Below are positions 11,247 to 21,646 of a stretch of DNA of 64,000 nt, one piece after another (the stretch's first letter is position 1; each line of letters begins with the position of its first letter). This stretch comes from Chimonanthus salicifolius (lineage: Eukaryota; Streptophyta; Magnoliopsida; Laurales; Calycanthaceae). Made by a program: the position numbers and the translations under genes. The stretch covers positions 33,280,631 to 33,344,630 of the forward strand of contig CM023539.1 in assembly GCA_013350335.1 (NCBI GenBank), given 5' to 3'. The notes beneath the pieces are model-generated. The model was given only the letters and a program-made list of their open reading frames with translations. It ran no database searches and was not told the DNA's origin.

Positions 11247-11820
11247 CAAGCAAGCACACCTCAGTCTATTCGGTCATCTAGGGATCACGAACCATGCCGG
11301 CGGGAGCTGTCCCTCACCGCTCCGTCCCTCGACCTAGGCAAGCACCTCCTCAGCCTACTCGGTCACACAGGGATCACAACCCGTGCCAGCGGGAGCTACC
11401 CCTCACCGCTTCGTCCCTCGACCTAGGCGAGCACCTCCTCAGCCTACTCGGTCCACGGGGATCACAACCCGTGCCAACGGGAGCTGCCCCTCACCACTTC
11501 GTCCCTCGACCTAGGCGAGCACCTCCTCAGCCTACTCGGTCCACAGGGATCACAACTCGTGCCAGCGGGAGCTGCCCCTCACCGCTTCGTCCCTCGACGT
11601 AGGCGAGTACCTCCTCAGCCTACTCGGTCCACAGGGATCACAACCCATGCCAGCGGGAGCTGTCCCTCACCGCTCCGTCCCTCGACCTAGACGAGTACCT
11701 CCTCAGCCTACTCGGTCCACAGGGATCACAACCCATGCCAGTGGGAGCTGCCCCTCACCGCTTTATCCCTCGACCTAGGCGAGCACCTCCTCAGCCTACT
11801 CGGTCACACAGGGATCATCT
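11247..11820. repeat. 88-bp tandem array inside the solo LTR
   Basis: About six and a half copies. The marker CCTCCTCAGCCTACTCGGT starts at 11,345, 11,434, 11,522, 11,610, 11,698 and 11,786. The unit is GC-rich against an AT-rich background. A related array with a 96-bp unit sits at the same relative place in the sister LTR near 41,575. Confidence 0.9.
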
Positions 11821-13666
11821 CATTCATCCCACATTCGGGTATCGGAACTACAAGAGGCTTCTAAGGTTACCTTGGATGAACCAACATTCAGCCTGATGGC
11901 CTATCTAGGATTGACACGACTACTTCCCCAACGGATCCCTATTGGGGACTTCCACGCACCTTGTTCCCCAAGTCAGGTTACACCTCCCCCAAAGGTGTAT
12001 CTGGTGACCACAAGACAGATCGACCATTTTATTCAAGCTAGGGGCATGACTACCCACATCCAATCACAATGCAGTAAACATCCCATCACGCGTCCGCCGC
12101 ATGGCCCCACATAACCCTAATGTTACTTAACGTCCAAGCCCCTCCGACATTCTACGCATCCAACAATTGCATGTACGATTAACAATAGGCACGTGCAGGT
12201 ACAATTAACAATAGACATGTTCTCAATAAAACAACATCAAATCACAGTCAATCATGTATATCACAGTCTATCACATACTAGCATGTTGACATTTCATCAT
12301 GTTATCAATCAATCACATCCAATTACTTAATCATGCACAACTGGTACAACATCAAGCCCATCTATTATTCTTTCATCATTACCGGACGCGAATACACAGA
12401 GTGGTCCCCTCGCCACATACTTATCTGAACGGTTCCCTTGCCGAGTGGCAAAACCAAATATAAGGGGTCCCATTCTGCACATTCCGCATCCACATGATTC
12501 GAAAATAAATAAATGCAGAAATGCGTATGTTAAAAGTGTGACAGTTCCCTCACCGGTGTGCTTTTGAAAGTCAATCGTGAGAAGACGGTTCCGTTGGTTT
12601 GAAGGGGGCTCGATCTGAAGAAACAAGAGCACAGAATAAGTAAAGGAGAAAAAACAGGCTAAACTAAGCTCGAACTGAAAAATGGGCCCGAAATGGGCCG
12701 GGCCTGAAACTGGGCCCAAAATGGGCCAGGCCCAAAGCTGGGCTGGACCTGAAACTGGGCCGAGCCCAAAACTGGACTGGGCCGAGAAGGATCAGTGGCG
12801 AGCTGAGCTGGGCCCGGCCCAGCGGGGCCCACACTCGGACTCAGCCGAGTTAACTCGGCTGCCCAGCTGAGCCAACTCGGCTGCTCAGCTGAGTTGGCTC
12901 GACTGCCCAGCCGAAGGGGGAAGAAGAAAGAGGAAGAAAATGCAGGAAGAAGAGGAAGAAGAGGGAAGAGGGAAAACCAAGGGGATCGAGAAATCCATTG
13001 AAAATTCGGGAAAATCCGAGGAAATCGGAGAGAAAGGAGGGAAAAAAAACAAGGAAAATCGATGAAAACCGAGGTGGGCTCGGGGAAGAGGGAAAAACCG
13101 ATGGGAAAAGGGAAGGTGGAAAAGGAGGGGAAGAAGATACCTAGGAAAAGGGAAGGTGGAAAAGGAGGGGAAGAAGATACCTTACTCAGTCGAGCGGTGA
13201 CGGCGACTCCGAGATGCCGGTCGTCGGAGCGAAGGGGAAAGAGGGACCGGAGGCGGGAGAGGGAGAAGGAGAACGAGAGAGGAGGCGGCGGCAATGACGC
13301 CGCGGCACTGTAGCTGCGTGCTACAGTGCGCAGCGAAAGGAGGGCTTATAAGGGAGGAGAACTTAGGGTTTAGGGTTTCTCTTTTATTTATATATATATA
13401 TATATATATATTTTATAAAATCAGAATTTTTCAAAAACAGTGTTTCAAAATCAGAAGGAAAATCAGATGTCAAACCTTGGGTGAGGAAAAGTGTGTGATT
13501 TTCAATTATTTTGGTATGACAAGGTATTAAATAATTTAAATGACTAAAATGCCCTTCGAGTTTCTGAGCTCGGGATCGGGTAATACAAGGCCTACAACGG
13601 GTTCCATCCCATCCCCACTGCTACTGAGACCCTAAAATCCCGAAAAAATCGAGTCGGGTCACTACA

Positions 13667-14026
13667 TGTTGTGTGTCTGTATGTAGATGATCTGATATAT
13701 ACTGGTAATGATAGTGTCATGACTAAAGCTTTTAAGAAAAATATGATGACCGAATTTGATATGTCAGATTTGGGATTGATGCATTATTTTCTTGGGATTG
13801 AAGTTGTGCAATCATCTGCTGTTGTTTTTATTTCACAAAAAAATATGTTCTTGAGATTTTGGACAGGTTCAAATTGAAAGATTGTAATTCAGTTTGTACA
13901 CCAACTGAATGTGGCTTAAAGTTGATGGGAGATGATGGAGGGGAGAAGATAAATGCTATTCTTTACAAGCAGATAGTTGGTAGCTTGATGTATCTAACTT
14001 CAACAATGCCGAATATTATGCATGCT
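13667..14026 (+). pseudogene. Copia pol, piece 3: RT catalytic core to connection domain
   Basis: Contains the catalytic VCLYVDDLIYTGND, then FDMSDLGLMHYFLGIEV, VFISQK, DRFKLKDCN and LYKQIVGSLMYLTSTMPNIM. One frameshift lies near 13,845-13,860 between FISQKN and the following DRFKL. The piece ends at HA just before TGTTGTGC, the start of the next inserted LTR. Piece 4 at 20,982 continues with ASLISRYMEN in frame once the insert and one target duplication are removed. Confidence 0.9.
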
Positions 14027-15077
14027 TGTTGTGCAAATTTCAAATTTATAACTCGCAAGCACATGAACCATTAGATAGTATAGCAGTAGAGTGCGATGTC
14101 GAACCCATCGGAACTTAGGAAAATATATCCGTGAAAAATACACCATTGAATTATGTAAATAAAGGAATTTAGGAAATATAGAAATAAATCATAAATACAA
14201 AATTATTTCTCTAATCTATCTTTTTAAATTTAATTAAGAAACATTTTAGACTTAACCATAAAATCTAACAATTTAACTAATTTTAATTAAGATGGTGGAT
14301 TTAATCTAAAAATATAAATAATCATAATCTAAGTTAGAAAACAAAATTAAGACGCAATTAATTAATTACCAACCTAGTTCACAATTTTCAAGAATTTGAA
14401 TTTATAAACAAAAGAAAACAAAAATAACATCTAAATTACCTCTGTACATATTTACAGTGAACTGGCTCAAAGAATTAATGAGGCATTATTTTCCATATTT
14501 TAAAAATAAAACAAAGACTTAGCCTACGGAGCTCACGTAAATTGCTAACCATGAGTTCAAATTTTTCATCAATTAAAATTCCAATTATAAAATCCATGAA
14601 TTCAATAATTACATTTTTTTTCAAATTAAACCTTAGATTAAATAGTATTTAAACTTTTTCTCCAAACCTAAATATTTCAGTACACTCTTGAAAACAAGAG
14701 CCTTAGATCAAAGAAGGAAGTCTATTTAATCTAAATATTTCAGTGTATCTAATTTGAAAAATCTAGAATTAAATCCAACATGTATTTTATAAAAAGAATT
14801 AAAATCAAATCAAATCATCATAATACATAAATTAAATAATTGGAAAACCATAGACTGATATTTCAACACACCTTTATTTTATTCAAAACAAGAAATTGAA
14901 ATTACAATGCATGAAATTTTGAAATTAAAAAGAAAAGTACAATGGGAATTTAAATTACCAACCTCAAGAACTCAATAAAAAATTCCCCTAAGTCTTTATA
15001 TTCTTTCTCTCAAATTCCTCTTATATGCTCCAAAAATCTAATCTCCAAGTTTTATTTTTTCTTTCGATGGATTCCAG

Positions 15078-15086
15078 TATTTATAA
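15078..15086 (-). promoter_or_regulatory. Athila-type LTR TATA box
   Basis: TTATAAATA on the minus strand in the LTR of the 14,027 insertion, at the place equivalent to the box at 9,654-9,665. Confidence 0.4.
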
Positions 15087-16022
15087 GAGAGAGGGTAGGA
15101 ATCAAGGGTCATGATCGAAAATTGCATGAAAGGAAGGTGGGAATGGAAGGTCAAGATAGCGTATCTTATTGTGGAAAGGAGGCAACACCCACCAAGGGTG
15201 AAGATCAAAAGTACATGGGAAAGGAAAGGACATGTTCATGGCTTGGATTTAATTAACTTAAAATTAAGATAGGAAGGAGGTGACGGATGTGGGTTAAGGT
15301 CGGCCATATGTGTTATGCGCATATGGGCTGTGGTAAGGTGATGTGGCATCCAATCTCTCTCCATGTGGCTGATAGCAGATCCCTTCAACCTATTCTTTAT
15401 TTTATACTCACCGATCCTATCTTACTGCTGTACTTTGCTACTCTTTGTTTGCTGATTATTTTGCCTCCTTCCTGCTGTACATTACTCTCTTCTTCTAAAT
15501 CTATTTTCTTCCACTTAAGATACTGGTGGCAATCGCTGATGCTTGCAATTTTCTGCAGATTTTTGGCCCAAGATAAGGCTTCTTGATGTGCTGCCCACCA
15601 TTCTTCCTTCTTTGCTATTGTTGTCATTAATCACAACTTGAATGCTTGCAACGCTGCTGTCCCTGGCTTAATGCAAAAATCAATAAAGTGCTTGCTATAT
15701 ATATATTTTTTTTCTTACAACTACAGTGCTCGCTGACTAAACATTCATGCTCAAACAGATCTGTTCTGCACTTCTCTTGCCACTGGTTTTCCTTGCTTTT
15801 ACAAAGCTTCTTCAGATTATTCCTACTTGAATCCACCGCCTTTTCTTCCATCTGTAAGCTGCATGAGTGTGGCTTGCTTTACTTTTGGCTGTTGCAACTC
15901 ATTAATGCTTTTTGCTGATATTTTGAAACTTGATAACACCACCCAAATTGTTGTCCTTAGTGTTAGAGATTTAGATCCACCCCCCTCATCCGGCTTTATC
16001 AGATCTGGAACTCTCTCCTTAC

Positions 16023-16240
16023 TGATCCCATGATTATCCCCACCGATAATCAAGGGCTGGTCAAACACGGATTTGAATAGAAGATTGATATGATTTGAAT
16101 AAAAGATTGGGATGATTTGAATAGAAGATTGGGATAGAAATCTATGTTTGAATATAGAGATTATCTCTATCTTGTACTCTTATAAATATACTTGTAAATC
16201 AATCAGAGAAAATGAGAAAAGTTATTTTTTTATTTCTTTA
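16023..16240 (+). repeat. Ale-like copia 5' LTR
   Basis: Short LTR running from TGATCCCATG to TTTCTTTA. It is followed directly by TGGTATCGGTTAG (16,241), whose TGGTATC start is the usual tRNA-iMet type primer binding site. TATA-like CTTATAAATATA occurs at about 16,180-16,191. Confidence 0.75.
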
Positions 16241-16921
16241 TGGTATCGGTTAGTTAATGTTACCTCCATCGATCCATCTCAAGAGTCCAGATCTAGCATC
16301 CAGTGTTCGATCCCTATTGGCTACTGTAGATCCCTATTCACGTCTCAGATCTGAGACTGCATCTTTCTGGTGTGCTGCTTCTAATTGGCATTAATCCGTA
16401 GCTCAGATCCGGCTTTCTTTGTTGCATCTGAATCGGCTACCTGCAGCGTGTTGATCTTCCTTGCTGGATCTTGCCTTTAGAGCTAGATCTCATCTTCGAT
16501 GAACGATCAACTCTGCACCGCCTGACCAGATCTGCGCCTCCTCTGAATCGCTTCGTAGTCCCAATCCGACGTCCTCTAACAGATCGGCATCGACGCCCTC
16601 CCTGTTGTGCTTCATACCATCGACTACTGCCCACGATCACTATTTGTCTTCCGCCATCGAGCACTATCTGCACTCCTCCACTGATTTCCGCTCTGTTCTC
16701 TGTGCACTCTGCTCTGTTTCCAGACGCTGCAACAGTCATTTTCTCTTCTTGTACAGTGACCATTTGGTTACCGTGTGGTAGCTGTTTGTTGTCCCATTAT
16801 TGTTGGTGCTCTACAGGTCTATTTCACAGTATATTCTGGTTTTGGCCTCTATCACAAGCGTTTTCAGGCCTCGAGATATCAGGCGATCTTTAATACCTGT
16901 CGCGACCATTGACTGTTTATT

Positions 16922-17720
16922 ATGGCGACTTTCTCGCTCTTGTCTTCTCAACTTCAACATTTTATTACTGTCCGCATGACGCCGGATAACTATCTTGTCT
17001 GGAAATCTCAATTTTTGTCTTTTCTTAGAGGCTACAATGTCATTGGTTATATTGATGGGACAATCTCTGCCCCATCCAGTGTTCTGCCTTCGGATCCTAC
17101 AGATGACTCTTCATCTTCCTCCACGACTAATCATGTGTTTCTGATCTGGCGCAAAATGATCAGCTACTCCTTGGATGTCTCCTCTCTACTCTCAATGAAC
17201 CCATTCAAGCTCAACTTGTCGGTGTTCCCACTGCTCATGCTGCTTGGCTTCAACTAAAACGATCCTTTTCCTCTCATTCTCCGGCACACATCATGCAGCT
17301 TCGTCTCCAACTTTTTCATCTTCAGAAGGGCGACTCTTCCATGCTGCAGTATCTTACATCTATCAAGACTCTTGCTGATAGTCTTGCGGCGGCTTGCCGC
17401 CCTGTGTTGGATGATGATCTGGTTTTATATACTCTCAGTGGTCTTGGACCCAAATATGGAATCTTCGTCACCTCTATCACTACTCGGGCGGAAGCAATCT
17501 CTTTCTCTAAGTTACAAGGTCTTCTGTATAGTCAGGAACTCCGTCTTGCACATGAGACTGTCATGTTGGCCTTACAATCCCCCCTCGCCAATATCTCTAC
17601 TAGACAACACTTGCCATCTTCTTGGCATTTTTAGCAAGGCACTTCCTCCACTCTACCAACGCATTCTCGCGGGCGTGGTGGTCGCTCTAGGGGCCGTCTG
17701 TGCAGTATTCTGCTCCAGCT
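16922..17720 (+). pseudogene. Ale-like copia gag
   Basis: Starts MATFSLLSSQLQHFITV with MTPDNYLVWKSQFLSFLRG, the copia-type gag N-terminus. The conserved middle (LQLFHLQKGDSSMLQYLTSI, TLADSLAAAC, LVLYTLSGLGPKYGIFVTSI) follows after a frame change near 17,250. Another frame change lies near 17,630 before the Gly/Arg-rich linker. A 460-bp leader (16,253-16,921) precedes it; ORFs there look spurious. The protein would coat element RNA. Confidence 0.8.
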
Positions 17721-19250
17721 GACCGTCCTCCTGTTACTTATCCATCACCGTCTTCTCGCTTTATCTGTCAGGTGTGTAACCGCGTCGGTCACTCCGCCTT
17801 GCAGTGTCATCAGCGATTCAACAATGCTTTCCAACCTTCTATACTACTGAGGTTTCGCCTCCCACTGGCAGTAGTTGGTTTTCGGATTCTGGCGCATCTC
17901 GTCATGTCACAGCTGAACTCGAAAATCTCTCCTTGTACTCGGAGTATTCCGGCCTAGATCAATTGACCGTCGGCAATGGTGCAGGTTTGCCTATTCATCA
18001 TACTGGTTCTTCTACACTCTTTTCTTCTAATAGATCATTTCGCCTTGGTGACATTCTGCATGTTCCGTCTATCTCTCGGAACTTATTATTCGTCAATCAG
18101 TTTACACGTGATAATAATGTCTTTTTTGAGTTTCACCCTGACTGTTTTTATATTAAGAATCGCACCACGGGGACAACTCTCACTCGCGGACAGAGTAAGC
18201 AAGGTCTTTACCAGTTCATGCTTCATTGCACACGTACGTCAGATTCGTCTCCTACAACACTTATTGGTGAACGTACGTCTCTTGAACGGTGGCACTCTCG
18301 CATGGGTCATCCCTCTAGTTAGACTGTTAGACAGATAGTTTCCAAAGCCAGGCTACCAGTCTCTCATAATAAAGGTCTAGAGGTGTGTGCTGCATGCCAG
18401 TTTGGAAAGAGTCACAAGCTTCCTTTTTCACGCTCACCTTCAACATCGTCAGGGCCATTAGATCTTTTATTTTCTAATGTGTGGGAAATGGCTCCTACTC
18501 GATCTGTAGATGGACATAAATTTTATGTGGTATTTTTTTATGATTATTCTAAGTTTAGTTGGTTATTTCCCCTTGTTCTTAAATCTGATGTTTTTGCTAC
18601 ATTTTTACGCTTTAAATGTCTTGTGGAAAATTATTTTGATCGCAAAATCAAAGCTCTACAATCTGACTGGGTTGGTGAATATTAGAAGCTTAGCCCTTAT
18701 TTATCCCAGTGTGGGATTCATCATCGCATATCGTGTACTTATACACATGAGCAAAATGGATCTGCTGAACAAAAACATAGCCATATTGTAGAAACAGGCC
18801 TTACCATAATGGCCCAAGCCTCTGTACCACAGTCATTCTGGCATCATGCCTTTGAGACAGCGATCTATCTGATTAATCGTCTCCCTACTCCTCTCCTGCA
18901 GCGTCGTTCGCCACTGGAAGTTTTGTTTGGACAGCTACCCGATTATAAGTTCTTTCGGATTTTTGGATCTGTTTGTTATCCTTATCTGCGGCCTTTTAAT
19001 ACTTACAAGATGGATCTTCATTCTGCGTAGTGTATATTTTTGGGCTACAGTTCTCACCACCTTGGTTACAAATGTTATAATCCTATCTCTAAGAAGGTTA
19101 TTATTGCGCGCTATGTGGTGTTTCATGAAAGCAACTTTCCTTTTTCATGCATTTCTATTTCTTCTCAACAGACTCCCATCTCTGTGCCCGTTGCTGTTCC
19201 ACTTAATTTTGGTGCTTTGCCTATCACCACAACTTATCATCCGGATCAGT
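17721..19250 (+). pseudogene. Ale-like copia zinc knuckle, protease and integrase
   Basis: A CCHC knuckle CQVCNRVGHSALQC (near 17,768-17,810) ends gag. Protease follows with WFSDSGASRHVT (about 17,876-17,910), then LTVGNGAGLPI. The GAG-pre-integrase block ends in WHSRMGHPSS, and the zinc site continues in CAACQFGKSHKLPF. The integrase core shows FYVVFFYDYSKFSW and IKALQSDWVGEY, then a stop at about 18,683, a frame change near 18,690, and PQSFWHHAFETAIYLINRLP. FGSVCYPYLRPFN, stop, and FLGYSSHHLGYKCYN follow. It cannot be translated as one chain. Confidence 0.85.
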
Positions 19251-19479
19251 GACCACTACTTCACTGCCTGATAGACTGGATGCGCCAATGGTGGTGTCCT
19301 CGCCCTCACCTAAGCCAACCCCTGTCACTCAACCCTCACTTGTATTGCCCACTCTTCCTATCTCTACTGTTGTTTCCTCTCAACAGGCTCCTTTATCTGA
19401 CATCCTCCCTACTCCCACTACCTCTTTGCATCCTATGCAGACGCACGCCAAATCTAGTATTATGAAAGGCAAAGCTTTT

Positions 19480-19743
19480 GTGGCTACTAGTGATACACCT
19501 TCACCTAGTCATATAGATATGGTTCCTACTTGTGTTTCCTCTGCCGTGAAGTTTCCTATTTGGCGTGCTGCTATGAGTACTGAGTTGAATGCCCTCATTC
19601 ATCAAGGCACCTGGCAACTTGTCCCGCTACTGCTATTCATGAATGTTCTTGGTTGTAAATGGGCATTCACCATTAAACGTCATACTGGTGAGTCTAGTGC
19701 TCGACATAAGGCCCGACTGGTCGCTAAAGGGTACAATCAACTC
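19480..19743 (+). pseudogene. Ale-like copia RT remnant
   Basis: Only the start of RT is left: WRAAMSTELNALIHQGTWQL, VLGCKWAFTIKRHTG and KARLVAKGYNQ. The YVDD catalytic segment is missing. The sequence passes into the 3' LTR within about ten bases. Confidence 0.85.
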
Positions 19744-19747
19744 CCTC

Positions 19748-19905
19748 TCCACCAATAATCAAGGGCTGGTCAAACACGGATTTGAATAGAAGATTGGGAC
19801 AAAAATCTGTGTTTGAATATTGAGATTATCTCTATCCTGTACTCTTATAAATATACTTGTAAATCAATCAGAGAAAATGAGAAAAGTTATTTTTTTATTT
19901 CTTTA
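19748..19905 (+). repeat. Ale-like copia 3' LTR, 5'-trimmed
   Basis: Copy of 16,080-16,240 type sequence, starting CTCCACCAATAATCAAGGGC. It is shorter because a second AGATTGGGATGATTTGAATAG-type unit and the extreme LTR start seen in the 5' LTR are absent. The deletion that removed RT ended here. Confidence 0.8.
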
Positions 19906-20976
19906 CTTAGTATGCTCCACACTACTTGCAAATCTGTTGTCATGCTGTTAAGTGCTTGCTGGCTGCACTTGGTAATCTTTGGCCTCCCAGCACACATGTG
20001 ATATCAATCCACGTTGGTAGTTCTTGTCCATGTGTCTCTCATTTCCTACTACGGATAGTAGTGTTTCTTGCTTAATTTTTTCTGCTACTCAATAATCAGC
20101 TACTGAGTTCAGTGTTTACTATTGATGCTCAGGTCAAAACAACCCAAGACGCTGTTGTACTTTTCTTCTCTTTGTTTGTTGTTTTCTTTCATGTCTAGCC
20201 GATTGTCTATTGTTTCGGCCACCAATCTGTGCCAACTGAACTCCTTTCCTTATCTCTGATTTTTGCTACATTATATGGCTGTTGTTCTGTTGTCTGATTG
20301 CTTAAGGTTGTTTCCTGTACCTGGCTGGTCACGGCACGATTCTGCTTTTGGTGCTGATATACTTCTTTCTTTATTCGTCTCCCTAAATTTTTTTTACTTC
20401 CAATCTGTTCTATCAACAGTCCCACATACTAGCTTCAATGTGGGTTCAGAGACAGCAACGTCTCTTGCTTCCTATGATAAAATCAATCCCAATTGGTATT
20501 TCACATCTCCATGCTAAAACGCTTTTGCTTGCTTCCATCGCCAATACTCTGCTATCTTTATTTTCTCTTATTTCAATGCCTGCTTGCAAATTTGCTTTGC
20601 TATTTTTCTTTTTCTTTCTTCTGTCTTGCAACTTCAATTCAGATCAGGTCTGATTACTTGGACGTTGGAAAGAAAGATGAAAGATAAGAAAATTCACTGC
20701 TCTGCATAGGCTCTTTGTTGCCTTTTTCAAAGGGTGGTTGTTTCATTGATTCATCAAACATACACTGCTCAACGCCTCTGTTCTTTCTCTATTATTTTGA
20801 GCAATCAATACAAGCCGAGAAAACACATCAATTTAGCATAATTAGGCCGGTCTCGAGTTTAGACGATACTCTAACCTAAAACACACAAAACACATTAATT
20901 AGATAAAATTAAATAAAATGAGATACTAACAAATATAAATTTAGGAGTAAAATAAGTAATAATTTTGAACTCATCA

Positions 20977-21595
20977 ATGTTGCTAGTTTAATCAGACGAT
21001 ATATGGAGAATCCAACTGAGAATCATCTCTTAGCTGCAAAAAGGATCTTTCATTATTTAAAAGGTACATCTGATTTTGGAATTCTGTATAAAACAGTAAC
21101 AAAGAAAAATCTAAATGGTTTTTCTGATAGTGGCTATGCTGGAGATCTTGATGATAGAAAGAGTACATCTGGGTTTGTTTTTATGATGAGTTCTAGAGCT
21201 GTGTCATGGTCATCAAAGAAGCAACAAATTGTAACTTTGTCGACTACAAAAGCTGAGTTTGTTGCAGCAGCATCATGTTCATGTCAAGCTATCTTGTTGA
21301 GGAGGCTACTTGAAACACTTCAAAATCACCAGCAAGGTTCAACAACAATCCACTGTGATAATGTTTCAGCAAGCAAGATTTAAAAAATCCAGTTCTACAT
21401 GGAAGGAGCAAACATATTGATGTTAGATACCATGTTTTATGTGATCTTCGCAATGATGGTATAATTGATTTGGTTTTCTGTAAAAGTGAAAATCAAGTGG
21501 CTGACATTCTGACTAAACCACTCAAACAAGCTGTGTTTGTGAAGCTTCGAAGAATTCTTGGAGTATGCTCTTCAAAGGATGTTGTTTAAGGGATT
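20977..21595 (+). pseudogene. Copia pol, piece 4: RNase H
   Basis: Reads ASLISRYMENPTENHLLAAK, FHYLKGTSDFGILYK, DSGYAGDLDDRKSTSGFVFM, SWSSKKQQIVTLSTTKAEFV and IHCDNVSA. After a stop near 21,381 the remaining blocks are in shifted frames, including KSENQVADILTKPLKQAVF and KLRRILGVCSSK near 21,485-21,575. This is the full copia RNase H end. No 3' LTR follows; the next 50 bases lead straight to the stop of the MYB gene on the other strand, so the copia copy is truncated there. Confidence 0.9.
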
Positions 21596-21646
21596 TAATT
21601 GCTCAAAATCACACAATTAAGCCTAGCCTAATTTAAGGTCAAGGTT

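Larger units (their letters stand above)
10662..13666 (-). mobile_element. Solo LTR of a Tekay-like gypsy family
   Basis: Starts TGTAACACCCC and ends GGGTCACTACA, flanked by a perfect 5-bp duplication TGTTG (10,657-10,661 and 13,667-13,671). There is no internal coding region, so it is a 3,005-bp solo LTR left by LTR-LTR recombination. Its reverse complement matches the solo LTR at 35,936-43,224 at both ends (TTTTAGGGTCT, AGCAGTGGGG, GGGCATTTTAGT), so both belong to one family in opposite orientation. It holds an 88-bp tandem array, a (TA)n run and a pyrimidine-rich leader. The longer ORFs inside it come from these repeats and are not genes. Confidence 0.85.
16023..19905 (+). mobile_element. 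Ale/Retrofit-like copia with short LTRs, RT and RNase H deleted
   Basis: About 3.9 kb. Short LTRs (218 bp left, about 160 bp right) share TAATCAAGGGCTGGTCAAAC, GAGATTATCTCTATC and AAATATACTTGTAAATCAA. Likely duplications are CTTAC (16,018-16,022) and CTTAG (19,906-19,910). The interior reads gag, zinc knuckle, protease, integrase and then only the first ~60 residues of RT. The right LTR starts at once after KARLVAKGYNQ, so the rest of RT, RNase H and the LTR start were deleted together. Frames are broken several times. Confidence 0.85.
14027..20976 (-). mobile_element. Athila-type LTR interrupted by an Ale-type copia
   Basis: Begins TGTTGTGCAAATTTC and ends GAACTCATCA. The flanks are ATGCT (14,022-14,026) and ATGTT (20,977-20,981), a one-mismatch duplication. 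Removing the segment joins the copia frame as MHA-ASLISRY. The left 1.3 kb follows the layout of the other Athila-type LTRs: GAGTGCGATGTCGAACCC, the AAAAAGAATTAAAATCAAATC block and a minus-strand TATA box near 15,080. Apart from the nested copia (16,023-19,905) no coding region is present. About 3.06 kb remain, longer than the other LTRs here (2.3-2.6 kb), so extra sequence (perhaps 15,290-16,020 and 19,906-20,800) may be included. Confidence 0.7.

Noticed and set aside
11037..11602. Pro/Arg-rich ORFs of 102-129 codons
   Set aside because: They are produced by the GC-rich 88-bp tandem array inside a solo LTR; repeats in all frames stay open by composition.
12327..13313. Long ORFs (up to 211 codons) on both strands
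   Set aside because: Purine/pyrimidine-rich leader of the solo LTR; no domain, and both strands are open at once.
16437..16893. ORFs of 108 and 140 codons before the Ale-like gag
   Set aside because: Untranslated leader of the copia element; no family features, and gag starts properly at 16,922.
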